Positions 8,530-16,581 of a stretch of DNA of 55,762 nt are shown here, one piece after another. The translations under genes were made by a program, and so were the position numbers. The stretch's first letter is position 1. The number at the start of each line of letters is the position of its first letter. The notes under the pieces were generated by a model. It worked only from the letters and a program-made list of their open reading frames with translations. It was not told the DNA's origin and did no database searches. Origin of the DNA: an uncultured Oscillospiraceae bacterium (GTDB taxonomy: Bacteria; Bacillota; Clostridia; Oscillospirales; Oscillospiraceae); the NCBI GenBank assembly GCA_947623745.1, contig CANQHN010000019.1:1-55762 (forward strand). The letters are read 5' to 3'.

Positions 8530-9043
8530 GTTCGGACCCGGGGGAACAGCCTCCGTCCTGACAGAGGAGCAGCGCCGGTTTGCCACAGAGCACCATAACC
8601 TGATCTACCGCTTTCTGCATGAGAGGGGCTGGGCCGTGGGCGAGTATTACGATATCGCCGCCCTCGGCTTCCTCTCAGCGGTCATGCGGTATCTGACCAG
8701 CCCGAAGCTGCACCGGTACGCTTTCTCCACCGTCGCGTGGCGGTCCATGGAACGGAGTATCGCATCCTTCCACCGTGCGGAAGCGCGGCGGCTGGCAGTA
8801 GAACGCCGTTACCTGGAGACTGTGCCGAAAACGGTGGCAGACCCGCTGGCGGAGCTGGAGGCCAGGCTGATCTACCACGACCTGGCCTCCGCCGCCAGCC
8901 CGGAACAGATGGAACTGGCATCCCTCCGTGTGCAGGGCTACACCATAGCGGAAACGGCCCGCACTCTGGGAATCGAGCCCCGGAGGGTCCGCAAACTGCT
9001 CCGGGAGATGTACCGCATCTATTTGCGGCTCTATATGAATTGA
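8526..9043 (+). CDS. Sigma-70-like protein with an apparent frameshift near its start
   Basis: The reading frame from 8558 to 9043 resembles a small sigma factor: LIYRFLHERGW, YYDIAALGFLSAVMRYL and AFSTVAWRSMERSIASF match region 2, and a C-terminal helix-turn-helix (QGYTIAETARTLGIEPRRVRKLL) matches region 4. This could direct RNA polymerase to element promoters. The natural coupled start, GTG at 8526 overlapping the previous TGA, is in a different frame and meets TGA at 8559; a -1 shift near 8556-8561 joins it to the sigma frame. Without that, the first normal start codon is GTG 8636, which would cut off half of region 2. Either a programmed shift, a real inactivating indel, a CTG start at 8558, or a sequencing error explains this. 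Confidence 0.7.
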
Positions 9044-9061
9044 AGAAAGAAGGTTTTGAAG

Positions 9062-9295
9062 ATGACCGGAAAGAGATCCACCACTCTGAGGGGAACCCTT
9101 CTCACTCCCCTCGCGGTCGGTTCGTGCGTCTACCTCTCCACCGGAGGAAGGGTGATCCGGACCTCCCGCGTGGTGGCGATCCAAAGCAGGAAGCGCAATG
9201 AGATCCGCTTTGAGACCCTGAACACGCACTACCGCCTGCTGCTGAACACGTTTCCGCAGGCGGCGGAGCAGATGACCGTGTGCATGGCCGCCTGA
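9062..9295 (+). CDS. Small unknown protein
   Basis: 77 residues from the ATG at 9062, preceded by GAAAGAAGG about 8 bases upstream; an in-frame TTG at 9056 is too close to that site. Basic N-terminus with several Thr/Ser, then GTLLTPLAVGSCVYLSTGGRVIRTSRVVAI, which looks beta-rich rather than membranous. It lies 18 bp behind the sigma-like gene and ends just before an intrinsic terminator. Confidence 0.6.
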   Translation: MTGKRSTTLRGTLLTPLAVGSCVYLSTGGRVIRTSRVVAIQSRKRNEIRFETLNTHYRLLLNTFPQAAEQMTVCMAA

Positions 9296-9310
9296 GCGGA
9301 CCGGAACAGA

Positions 9311-9352
9311 GAGGCGCACCGTGGGAGTTCCCCCGGTGCGCCTCCATTTTTT
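9311..9352 (+). terminator. Intrinsic terminator inside the plus-strand arm
   Basis: 11-bp GC-rich stem, 9311-9321 with 9334-9344, followed by T residues 9347-9352. It separates the small gene ending at 9295 from the YkgJ-like gene, although all are on one strand with no obvious new promoter between them. Confidence 0.8.
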
Positions 9353-9367
9353 CAAAGGAGTTGCCGG

Positions 9368-10039
9368 ATGAATGAAGCAAATCATATCAGGCCCGTAAAG
9401 CCCGGCGATTGGGTGACCTTCCGATGCCAACTCTGCGGGGCGTGCTGTCGCCATGTGGCGCACAGCATCATGCTGGAGCCGATGGACCTCTACCTCCTGG
9501 CCCGCTTCCTGCGGGATCGGGGCGAGACCATCGAGGGCACCGAGGATGTGCTGGAGCGGTATACCCATGTGGATATCCTGGACGGCCGCCTGCCCATCTT
9601 CCTGCTGAACACCGTTGGCACGGAAGATACCTGCGTGTTTTTGAAGGATGGCCGGTGCAGTGTTTATGAAGTCCGTCCCCGTACCTGCCGCCTGTACCCG
9701 TTTACCGTAGCGCCGGGCGACCGGGGCAGGGACTTCCTCTATTACCTGTGTACAGAGCGCCGCCATCACCTGACCGGCGGCAAGATCCTGGTGAAGGACT
9801 GGATGTATCAGAACTTCTCCAAGGAGGCCCGCAAGTTCCTGAAAGCGGACTATGACGCCCTCCCTGTCCTGGGGAAGAACACGAAGGAGCAGGGAGAACA
9901 GGAATTCAGGAAGATACTGTTCCAATTCCTCTTCTACCGCTATTACAACTACGATCTGGACCGCCCGTTTTTGCCTCAGTTCCTGGAGAACACGGAGAAG
10001 CTGAAGGAGCTGATAGCGGCAGGGCCGAAAGGGGGCTGA
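9368..10039 (+). CDS. YkgJ-family cysteine cluster protein
   Basis: 223 residues; ATG at 9368 follows AAAGGAG. Residues about 18-25 contain CQLCGACC and a later block has CVFLKDGRCSVYEVRPRTCRLYPF, the conserved pattern of the YkgJ (UPF0153) family, thought to bind a metal such as iron or zinc through clustered Cys. Function of the family is unknown; some members are linked to Fe-S maturation or protein modification. The C-terminal 80 residues are charged and helical. It follows an intrinsic terminator and is followed within 5 bp by a small ORF. Confidence 0.85.
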   Translation: MNEANHIRPVKPGDWVTFRCQLCGACCRHVAHSIMLEPMDLYLLARFLRDRGETIEGTEDVLERYTHVDILDGRLPIFLLNTVGTEDTCVFLKDGRCSVYEVRPRTCRLYPFTVAPGDRGRDFLYYLCTERRHHLTGGKILVKDWMYQNFSKEARKFLKADYDALPVLGKNTKEQGEQEFRKILFQFLFYRYYNYDLDRPFLPQFLENTEKLKELIAAGPKGG

Positions 10040-10043
10040 GCGT

Positions 10044-10238
10044 ATGTACGCGCTCATACGCCTGGAGCATGACAACACCCACGGATGCTGCGGACACACT
10101 CTGTACGGCGTCTGCGGGAACCGCCGCCTGCTGGAGCGGGTCCGCGCCGGCCAGGAGCACCCGGAGCATTGGCGTGTCACCCACACCAGTTGTGAATTGA
10201 CACGGCCAGGTCCCCAACCGCTGTTGGAAGCCGGGTAA
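10044..10238 (+). CDS. Small unknown protein coupled to the YkgJ-like gene
   Basis: 64 residues, start 5 bp after the previous stop and with only a weak GGGGG ribosome site inside the upstream gene. Contains HGCCGHTLYGVCGN, a possible metal-binding cluster of Cys and His. No family recognised. The tight spacing supports expression, but the lack of a clear homologue keeps confidence low. Confidence 0.45.
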   Translation: MYALIRLEHDNTHGCCGHTLYGVCGNRRLLERVRAGQEHPEHWRVTHTSCELTRPGPQPLLEAG

Positions 10239-10290
10239 GGATGCCGGACGCCCCTGCTGTCAGCCCAGAGATATTTCTAAGGAGGACCGA

Positions 10291-10557
10291 ATGGACATTT
10301 ACGTTCTAAAGTATCTGGAGGATTCGGATGACCGCTGTGAGGCCAGGACTGAGCTCTATGCCAGCAGCGTGCCGGCCCGGGCAGCTATGGAAGCCGCCTA
10401 TGCGTCTACCATCAAACTGCTCCGTTTCGATACCTCCCTGCAGCGCGAGGACCACAAATGCTCTTTCACCGGGCATACCGCTCTCATTATCAATGGAATG
10501 GACTACTATTCATGGTCCATTGAGGCCCAGAAGTTAAGGGGCCTCCTGGCCGGATGA
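10291..10557 (+). CDS. Small unknown protein, paralogue of the N-terminus of the 20119 gene
   Basis: 88 residues with TAAGGAGG before the ATG. The pattern ARAAMEAAYASTIKLL followed by a YxW segment parallels residues 30-80 of the protein at 20119-20673, so the two share a module. Acidic, soluble, no known domain. Sits alone between two intergenic spaces of 50 and 120 bp in the plus arm. Confidence 0.65.
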   Translation: MDIYVLKYLEDSDDRCEARTELYASSVPARAAMEAAYASTIKLLRFDTSLQREDHKCSFTGHTALIINGMDYYSWSIEAQKLRGLLAG

Positions 10558-10679
10558 TAGAGCCAGGCGATCCCGGATGGCCACGAATTTCTCATTGTGG
10601 CGTTGTATGAGGCGCGGGGCCGAATCAACGATATGGTCTACGACACGATTGAAAACTGTTCTAAGGAGGAGAACTGGAT

Positions 10680-11093
10680 ATGGAATTGAAGCAACGCATT
10701 GAGCGGCTGAAAACCGTTCAATCCGATGGAAACGTCCATCCCTGCCCGCGCTGCGGGTTTCGGGTGGTTCACACGAGGACCGCCCTCAGCCGGCTGGCCG
10801 ATGTTTATATCTGCGACCAGTGTGGAATGGATGAGGCGCTGCGGGCTGAGAACGGCCACGAACTTCGGCTGGATGACTGGAATTACGGCGCTGCGCTTGC
10901 AGAATTGGAGACGGAAGGTCCGGATGAAAGCTGCCTGACCTGTGCGCATCGGGACGTCTGCCTCCAGCGTGGGCTTGCGCTTTTCTTGTTGTTCATTCAG
11001 CCTGGGCGGTACGAGGAGGTCGAGAGCGCCAAAGAAAGTCTGGACATCTCCGCGCAGTGTGATCACTACAAGGCCGAAAAGAAGGGCGTCTGA
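10680..11093 (+). CDS. Zinc-ribbon protein of unknown function
   Basis: 137 residues; ATG preceded by TAAGGAGGAG. Residues 21-24 CPRC and 43-46 CDQC make a clear zinc ribbon, and a second set, CLTC...CLQR, lies at about 85-95. Proteins of this kind are common as small accessory genes on clostridial mobile elements, with no defined role. The C-terminus ends in a basic tail. The next gene begins about 100 bp downstream. Confidence 0.65.
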   Translation: MELKQRIERLKTVQSDGNVHPCPRCGFRVVHTRTALSRLADVYICDQCGMDEALRAENGHELRLDDWNYGAALAELETEGPDESCLTCAHRDVCLQRGLALFLLFIQPGRYEEVESAKESLDISAQCDHYKAEKKGV

Positions 11094-11197
11094 GGTGGCC
11101 TTTGAAGTCAAGTGTACCGGGCACGAAGTCCGGGCGCTTCAGTAGAAGGTCGACCCCGTTGGGGGACTGCCCCCGATGCGAAAATGAAGGAGTGTAT

Positions 11198-12178
11198 ATG
11201 GAAACCAACAAATTGATGACCCCGCTCTTCTACGGAGATATGTTCAACCGTGAAGGGCACAGGATGCGGGCCGCCTTGGAAAGAGAGATCTCCAACGGGT
11301 CCGTGACCTACCGCCTCTGGCGCAGCGCCGGGAAGCCGGATCTGGAGTATCCCCGGGCGGATAATGACAAGTACGTCCTCCTGGTGGAGATCAACGGCTA
11401 TCTTGCCCCGCTCAGGATGACCGACTTTTCCCTGACCGATCACTGCGGCTTTGAGCCCGCGGCGATGAAACTGTATGGAGGCAAGGAAAAGCGGGAGGCG
11501 TGGATCGACGCCCTCCGGGAATCCGGAGGCTATGACGCTGTCAACGCGGCATTGGCGAAAGAGCAGGAAGAGATCGAGCGATACGGCAGGGACCCCGCCC
11601 GTCAGACGGACTATATTCAGTCGGTTTTAGATGAGCATGTGTCCATCTACCAGAAAGCAAAGGAAAGCGGCGGCCAGACCTTCCCGGATTTCATCGGGGC
11701 GCTGGTCCTGGATGAACTTGCTGTATGTCAGGAGCTTTCCGGCATCTTCAAAGAGAAGCGCCAGCGGGAACGGGCTGAACGCGCCGCCCGTGTGGAGGCG
11801 GAGGAGCAGGCATACTGCGAGGCTGAGAATCAGAAGGCTGAACAGGCGGTTTCAGAGGCCACCCAAATCATTCGGAACGGCGGGGTCCTGAAGAATGTCC
11901 CCGTCAGATTCTTTCGCAGCCGCTACGACGCCCGCTCTTACTCCATTGTCAACTATCTGATGCGGCTGTACCAAGTGGACGTCCCGCTCAGGACGCAGGG
12001 CTGGGTCAATGAGAAACTGACCGAAGTCACAATCCAAAATGGCCGGTGCAGCGGCTTTCGCTATCTCCGAGCCAAGAATGGAAGCCCCTCGGAGAAGTTC
12101 TACGGCTGCATGAACGAGCTCATTCGAGCCGTAGCGGAACAGAAACCGGAGCAGATGAACGAGGAGGCGGTGGCATGA
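11198..12178 (+). CDS. Unknown protein with central coiled coil
   Basis: 326 residues from the ATG at 11198 (AAGGAG 8 bases upstream); earlier in-frame starts lack a ribosome site. The N-terminal 110 residues are a mixed alpha-beta region, residues about 160-225 are an Arg/Glu-rich predicted coiled coil, and the C-terminal 90 residues form another globular part with VRFFRSRYDARSYSIVNYL and GWVNEKL. Family not recognised with confidence. It overlaps the next gene by ATGA, indicating translational coupling in a three-gene set ending at 13190. Confidence 0.65.
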   Translation: METNKLMTPLFYGDMFNREGHRMRAALEREISNGSVTYRLWRSAGKPDLEYPRADNDKYVLLVEINGYLAPLRMTDFSLTDHCGFEPAAMKLYGGKEKREAWIDALRESGGYDAVNAALAKEQEEIERYGRDPARQTDYIQSVLDEHVSIYQKAKESGGQTFPDFIGALVLDELAVCQELSGIFKEKRQRERAERAARVEAEEQAYCEAENQKAEQAVSEATQIIRNGGVLKNVPVRFFRSRYDARSYSIVNYLMRLYQVDVPLRTQGWVNEKLTEVTIQNGRCSGFRYLRAKNGSPSEKFYGCMNELIRAVAEQKPEQMNEEAVA

Positions 12179-12714
12179 AGACAACGATCCATCGCTACCG
12201 CTGCGCCGACTGTCCGCACCGGGCGGTCTATCTGGGATCTGTGCCTAAGAAGGTGCCCGGCGCGTATCTGAGTTTTGGTACAGCGTATTGCAAGGCCGGC
12301 AAGAAGATCCGGGCCTTCAAGCGTAAGGACCCGAAAGTCTACCCGCCGTCCTGGTGCCCCAAGCTGAAAGAGCCGGCAGAGTATCGTGTCTATGCCTTTA
12401 AGGACACGAACACCTGGTATCTCCGCCACCTTTTGAGGAAAACGGGCGATGCGTATTCCCCGATTGGCTCGGACTATGCCGTTCGCGCTGAGGGGCATAC
12501 CGATCTGACCGCCCGGTCTTTCTTGGAGGACACGGAAAGCCAGTACCCCTCGGATGTCCTTGGTATCCGTGTGCATGAGGACGAAGTGGTGGAGATCGAC
12601 GACGGGCTGAAGCCGTATTTCTTTCACATTACCGCCGGCGGCGTGGAGGTTCTGGCGTACTTCCGAGGCGAGGCCGCGCAGAAAAACCGATACGAGGGAG
12701 CGAATGATCCGTGA
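12175..12714 (+). CDS. Unknown protein with N-terminal CxxC
   Basis: 179 residues starting at the ATG of an ATGA overlap with the previous gene. Residues 10-13 read CADC and another Cys lies near 40, suggesting a small zinc site; the rest has alternating hydrophobic and charged segments. The stop overlaps the GTG of the next gene (GTGA). No family recognised; coupling on both sides shows it is a real gene. Confidence 0.6.
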   Translation: MKTTIHRYRCADCPHRAVYLGSVPKKVPGAYLSFGTAYCKAGKKIRAFKRKDPKVYPPSWCPKLKEPAEYRVYAFKDTNTWYLRHLLRKTGDAYSPIGSDYAVRAEGHTDLTARSFLEDTESQYPSDVLGIRVHEDEVVEIDDGLKPYFFHITAGGVEVLAYFRGEAAQKNRYEGANDP

Positions 12715-13190
12715 GCTGTTACACTGAGCCGGAGGCCGCCGGTTGTCTGCTGGAGGCGGAGGCCTGCGTCACGGTCATCAAGGAGCTGGACCGCCTGATT
12801 GCAAAATTCCAGCGAAAGAGCGACCGTGAGATGGACGTCCGAAAAAAGGACCTGGAGGCCGCGCTGGGCTATGGCAGCGAGGATGAGATCCGTGACGCAT
12901 ACGGTTGGGGCTCCATATCAGAGAAACAGTTTGAGCGTTACATTGACCTGCTGCGCGCAGGCGAGGATGCGCTGGACCACCATCCGCCCACCCGGACCGA
13001 ACGCGCGCTGAGTATCCTCCGCCATATCCGAAAGGCCCTGGATAGGGACCGTCAGGAGTGGGAGATATCCGCTATGACGCCTGAACAGTGGGCCAAGGAG
13101 TATAGGCAGCGGATGGACGCGAACCATGCGTGGAAGGAAAAGCTGCGGCAACTCAAGGACAGCCTGACAGCTGGCGCGGAACAGAAATGA
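12711..13190 (+). CDS. Helical unknown protein
   Basis: 159 residues from GTG 12711, which overlaps the previous stop by four bases. Highly charged and predicted helical: EACVTVIKELDRLIAKFQ and a Lys/Arg/Asp-rich stretch follow, with FERYIDLLRAGEDAL in the middle. Possibly a small DNA- or protein-binding helical bundle. No family recognised. Confidence 0.6.
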   Translation: MSCYTEPEAAGCLLEAEACVTVIKELDRLIAKFQRKSDREMDVRKKDLEAALGYGSEDEIRDAYGWGSISEKQFERYIDLLRAGEDALDHHPPTRTERALSILRHIRKALDRDRQEWEISAMTPEQWAKEYRQRMDANHAWKEKLRQLKDSLTAGAEQK

Positions 13191-13225
13191 TATAATCTAC
13201 ACCGATGATGAAGGACTTGACTGTT

Positions 13226-13990
13226 ATGAAGAAAGAACCGTACCCCATGCGCGTCATCAACCTATGCCGGCATAAGAACGCCGGCTGGGATGGCGTCATC
13301 TACCTGAACGAAAACGGTGAAGTCATGGTTACGGACGGCGCCGGGATTTGGGAGCTGACACCGCAGCGGATGAAGGCTCTGGAGTTCGTGGAGAAGGTCG
13401 ATATGGAGAAGATCATCCACTACCTGTATTACCGCCAGGGCGCTTCCCCGCTCATCGCCCTTCTGCGGGAAGACCTTCCTGACCTCCGGCAGGACATCGA
13501 GTATCTGTCCCGGCCGCTGCTGGATGACGTTCAGTATGAGATCAGCGACACCCAGGTAAAGATTCACTGTCCGGACACCTGTTTCGCGGAAGCATATCTG
13601 GGAACTCACTTTGACCGGCGGGCCCTTCTGGACAGCTACGGAGAGGTGATGCGGACCGCGAGAGCGCACGGTATCAGGATCTCGTACTCCACGCACATCA
13701 AAAGGCTGCTGAAAGACCGATGGGAAGACTATGAGGCCAGTGTAGAAGACCGTGCGCGCCTGTTCCGCTGGTTTTCTGCCCAGGCCCGCGTGGTAGAGCT
13801 TCGCGGCCTCCATCAAGGCTGCATTGACGACAAGGAACTCTCGCTGCTGACAGAGCTCCAGAACAGGATCATCCGCTATGGATACCGGGACAGTGTGATT
13901 TCGCAGATGGCCTCCGCGGCCCACACCCTTGTAACGCTGCGGCAGGACCTGTCCCGTTCGCCGGAACGATTTGCCATGATCGCGCTGTAA
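13226..13990 (+). CDS. Unknown 254-residue protein
   Basis: The ATG at 13226 is chosen because AAGGAC lies about 10 bases upstream; in-frame ATGs at 13205 and 13208 lack any ribosome site. Soluble, alpha-helical, without recognised domain. Its final residues (QDLSRSPERFAMIAL) recur, diverged and out of context, in the pseudogene fragment at 16431-16480, showing that this gene end was copied by recombination. A TATAAT lies at 13190-13195 but without a good -35 element. No terminator is clear after it. Confidence 0.6.
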   Translation: MKKEPYPMRVINLCRHKNAGWDGVIYLNENGEVMVTDGAGIWELTPQRMKALEFVEKVDMEKIIHYLYYRQGASPLIALLREDLPDLRQDIEYLSRPLLDDVQYEISDTQVKIHCPDTCFAEAYLGTHFDRRALLDSYGEVMRTARAHGIRISYSTHIKRLLKDRWEDYEASVEDRARLFRWFSAQARVVELRGLHQGCIDDKELSLLTELQNRIIRYGYRDSVISQMASAAHTLVTLRQDLSRSPERFAMIAL

Positions 13991-14053
13991 GCGTACCCCC
14001 TGATTTTTCTTATTCGGAACAGGGCAAAGTGGGAATATTGCTGTAATATGGGC

Positions 14054-14082
14054 TTGGAAATCCCGGGAAAAAGGTCTATACT
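14054..14082 (+). promoter_or_regulatory. Promoter of the DUF3990 cluster
   Basis: TTGGAA (14054-14059), 17-bp spacer, TATACT (14077-14082), 40 bp ahead of the DUF3990 gene. An own promoter would let this toxin-type cluster be expressed independently of the leader-controlled arm. Confidence 0.5.
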
Positions 14083-14121
14083 ATAGAAAACGGTATTCTA
14101 CATTTTCAGAAGGATGTCCGT

Positions 14122-14583
14122 ATGCGCAAACTGTTTTATGGGGGCCGGGAAGCGGTAAAGCATCCCGAAATACGGATACAGAAATACAACAAGGACTTCT
14201 ATTGGGGGTTCTATTGTACGGAGATGGAGTCCCAGGCGGTCAGATGGGCCACCCGATTCGGCCGTCCGGGGGTTATCAATGTTTACATCTATTCTGAGCG
14301 TCTGGACATCTCTGTGAAAAGGTTCCCGGAAATGTCAGAAGAGTGGCTGGACTTCATCGTAGCCTGCCGCTCCGGCGCTCCGCACGATTATGATGTGGTG
14401 GAGGGTCCCATGGCGGACGATACCATCTTCAACTACATCCAGAGCTTTTTGGACGGGGAGATCAGCCGGACAGCCTTTTGGGAGCTGGTCAAATTCAAGC
14501 ACCCCACGCATCAGATCAGTTTTCATACGGAGAAGGCCCTCTCGGCGCTACAGTATGAAGGGAGCTATACCGCCAATGTGTAA
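14122..14583 (+). CDS. DUF3990 protein (ADP-ribosyltransferase-like)
   Basis: 153 residues. The blocks LFYGG, YNKDFYWGFYCTE, QAVRWA, WLDFIVACRSG, DYDVVEGPMADDTIFNYI and THQISFHTEKAL match DUF3990, a family placed with ADP-ribosyltransferase folds. Such proteins are plausible toxins that would modify a host target with NAD. The gene has its own promoter and overlaps the next gene, whose product is regularly encoded beside DUF3990 proteins. I therefore read the pair as toxin-antitoxin-like, which is inference from family and gene order. Length is normal and nothing seems missing. Confidence 0.8.
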   Translation: MRKLFYGGREAVKHPEIRIQKYNKDFYWGFYCTEMESQAVRWATRFGRPGVINVYIYSERLDISVKRFPEMSEEWLDFIVACRSGAPHDYDVVEGPMADDTIFNYIQSFLDGEISRTAFWELVKFKHPTHQISFHTEKALSALQYEGSYTANV

Positions 14584-15022
14584 GAGGAATAACAGCGGCC
14601 TGTTTTTCACCTGCTCCCTGATTGAGCAGCTCGGCAGAACGCTCCATGCCAGACGCGGGGATGTTGTGGCCCATTTGGGAGAAAAGGGTGTACGGGGCAT
14701 CTATGATTACGCCGACGTGCTCCACTGTGAGCCTATCGCAAAGGTAGCGGAGGACGCAATCGCGGAGTTTTCGCTGCCGAGCGGGGATTTCGACAACGTA
14801 TCCGCCGGCCGGTACCTGATCCCAAGCGTCTGGACCATGGGCAAGGTGTATGCCCGTCTCATTGAGGATGTGTCAGGCGACGACAATGTGGTGGATACTC
14901 TGATCAGCGTCTACCGCTCCTGGATCGATGAAAGACTCTCCGATTACAATTCCGCCTTTTACTATCAGCCCAGGGACTATGTGGCGGAGTGCTACCGGCA
15001 GGGGCTGGTCCTGGATGATTGA
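14576..15022 (+). CDS. DUF3990-associated partner protein, antitoxin candidate
   Basis: 148 residues from ATG 14576, which overlaps the DUF3990 stop, with GAAGGGAG upstream. The N-terminal FTCSLIEQLGRTLHARR and HLGEKGVRGIYDYADVLHCE, then IPSVWTMGKVYARLI, are the pattern I associate with genes lying next to DUF3990. No DNA-binding motif is obvious. It could neutralise the upstream protein or supply a substrate-recognition function. Family name not certain. Confidence 0.65.
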   Translation: MCKRNNSGLFFTCSLIEQLGRTLHARRGDVVAHLGEKGVRGIYDYADVLHCEPIAKVAEDAIAEFSLPSGDFDNVSAGRYLIPSVWTMGKVYARLIEDVSGDDNVVDTLISVYRSWIDERLSDYNSAFYYQPRDYVAECYRQGLVLDD

Positions 15023-15128
15023 ACGGTAGATTGCGGTTGCAGGACTGGAAGCGGATTCTATATTATCCCGTTGCGAAACAATGGCGATCCATGTACAATA
15101 GAATTGGCCGTTTAGGGGGGATGCCTTG

Positions 15129-16241
15129 ATGCCACAGCCGAAAGCAGGAAAACGATATGTTCTGATGAACCACGACGAACCGGTCCTGGACTTTTTCTGC
15201 CGCCGGAACGAGTTCGATGAACCGGAGTTCTTTGAAAGCCACTGGCATACGGACTACCGCCCTATCGGGTATCACGACCTCACATCTTTCCTGGAGCAGC
15301 GGAAAGCGCCCAAGCACCGCAAGCATATCCAGCAGCTGCTGGAGCAATACGGATGCGACGATCTGGAGGGATTTCTTCAAGTCACACATGCGCTGTCCCT
15401 GAACGACACCTTCTGGGTGAAGGATGCTGGTTCCGGTTTGTCGTGGCGCGAGGTTTCCCTGTATACCAACGAGTTCAATGAGGTCATCAGCGAGGCCGCC
15501 TTTGACGGCACGATCAGCGAGACGGACCTGTCCTCCACTTCCCCTGAGTTTGGGACGGATGGGTACTACGCCAAGTGCTGGGTGCGGGAAGGAACCGGCA
15601 TCTGGCTCTATAAAAGCGGCAGCGCCCACTATGAGATCGAGCCGCTCTCGGAATACTTGGCCGCCCAACTTGCTGCGGAATTATGTGCGTCTGCGGTGCC
15701 CTATGATATGGACATTTACCATGGAAAGCTGATCAGCAAATGCCCGCTGTTTACCAGCGAGTCCATCGGTCTTGCCAAGGCCAGCGCCGTATTTGGCGGC
15801 AGGGAGCGCACGATCCCGGAGATGCTTCGATTCTTTTCTGAACTCGGGAGCGGGGACGCTTTCCGGCGCATGTGTGTTCTGGACGCAATCATCCTGAACC
15901 CTGACCGGCACTACGGAAACTTCGGCGTGTTATTCGATACCGCTACGATGGAGCTCCTGGGGATGGCCCCGGTATTCGACCACAACAGGGCGCTGCTCCC
16001 GGAGTTGGATCCCGACCAGCTTGCGGCGCCGGATTGGTATGTCAAACGCTGCCGGCCACGGCTGGGACGGGACTTCCTCATAACAGCGAGGGGGCTGCTG
16101 ACAGATGAGATACGCGGGGATCTTGAATCGCTGCGCGACTTCGAGTTCAGACAGCACCCGTCGATTCATGCGGAACAGGAAAGAGTGGATGCGTTAAGCA
16201 AAATCGTACAAGACCAGATACGTCTGATCCTATCAGACTGA
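15129..16241 (+). CDS. HipA-like kinase
   Basis: 370 residues from ATG 15129, behind a G-rich ribosome site. The catalytic block CVLDAIILNPDRHYGNFGVLFD and the downstream MAPVFDHNRALL match the HipA/PI3K-like kinase fold (catalytic Asp in NPDRHYGN, metal-binding Asp in FDHN). GTGIWLYKSG provides the nucleotide-binding lysine. HipA kinases phosphorylate host proteins such as glutamyl-tRNA synthetase in known systems; the target here is unknown. It lacks an adjacent HipB-type regulator; the two preceding genes (DUF3990 and partner) may form a three-gene system with it. A terminator follows at 16256. Confidence 0.75.
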   Translation: MPQPKAGKRYVLMNHDEPVLDFFCRRNEFDEPEFFESHWHTDYRPIGYHDLTSFLEQRKAPKHRKHIQQLLEQYGCDDLEGFLQVTHALSLNDTFWVKDAGSGLSWREVSLYTNEFNEVISEAAFDGTISETDLSSTSPEFGTDGYYAKCWVREGTGIWLYKSGSAHYEIEPLSEYLAAQLAAELCASAVPYDMDIYHGKLISKCPLFTSESIGLAKASAVFGGRERTIPEMLRFFSELGSGDAFRRMCVLDAIILNPDRHYGNFGVLFDTATMELLGMAPVFDHNRALLPELDPDQLAAPDWYVKRCRPRLGRDFLITARGLLTDEIRGDLESLRDFEFRQHPSIHAEQERVDALSKIVQDQIRLILSD

Positions 16242-16255
16242 TATCGAATGTACTC

Positions 16256-16297
16256 ACAAGGGGTGCTATGGATAATGCCACGGCACCCTTGTATTTT
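16256..16297 (+). terminator. Intrinsic terminator after the HipA-like gene
   Basis: 11-bp stem, 16256-16266 with 16283-16292, then a short TTTT. It closes the DUF3990-HipA cluster. Confidence 0.6.
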
Positions 16298-16335
16298 CAC
16301 AGGAAAGAACGACTGACTTTGAGGAGGAGTTTGAC

Positions 16336-16560
16336 TTGAACAGCAAACAGTGAAAGTATTATACAGTTATGGAACTGCTGGATGTGGCGCTTTTGTGGGC
16401 GAGGGAAGACTCCAGATACCTAGAGGCGCTGCAGCAAGACCTGTCCTGTTCGCCGGAGAAGTTTGCTATGATTGAGCTATTGGACTGCCGGACACATAGC
16501 TTTGTTGCTGTTCTGTCGGAATTGAAAAAAGGCTGGATTTCAGGGAAAAGGTGTGATAAA
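16336..16560 (+). pseudogene. Chimeric gene remnant
   Basis: The start (TTG 16336, AACAGCAAACAG, then TGA) is a decayed copy of the gene at 18625, with an in-frame stop at codon 6. It continues as ELLD-AL--A--D-RY--AL to about 16430, then joins to a copy of the 3' end of the 13226 gene (QDLSCSPEKFAMIEL). The fused frame runs on into the Rpn-type gene. This is the visible scar of recombination between neighbouring accessory genes. Confidence 0.65.
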
Positions 16561-16581
16561 ATGATAACAGGAGTTGATGGA

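Noticed and set aside
10561-10689. Open stretch reading HEFLIVALYEARGRINDMVYDTIE between two genes
   Set aside because: Looks protein-like but has no start codon apart from an internal GTG and no ribosome site; could be a gene remnant, not supportable.
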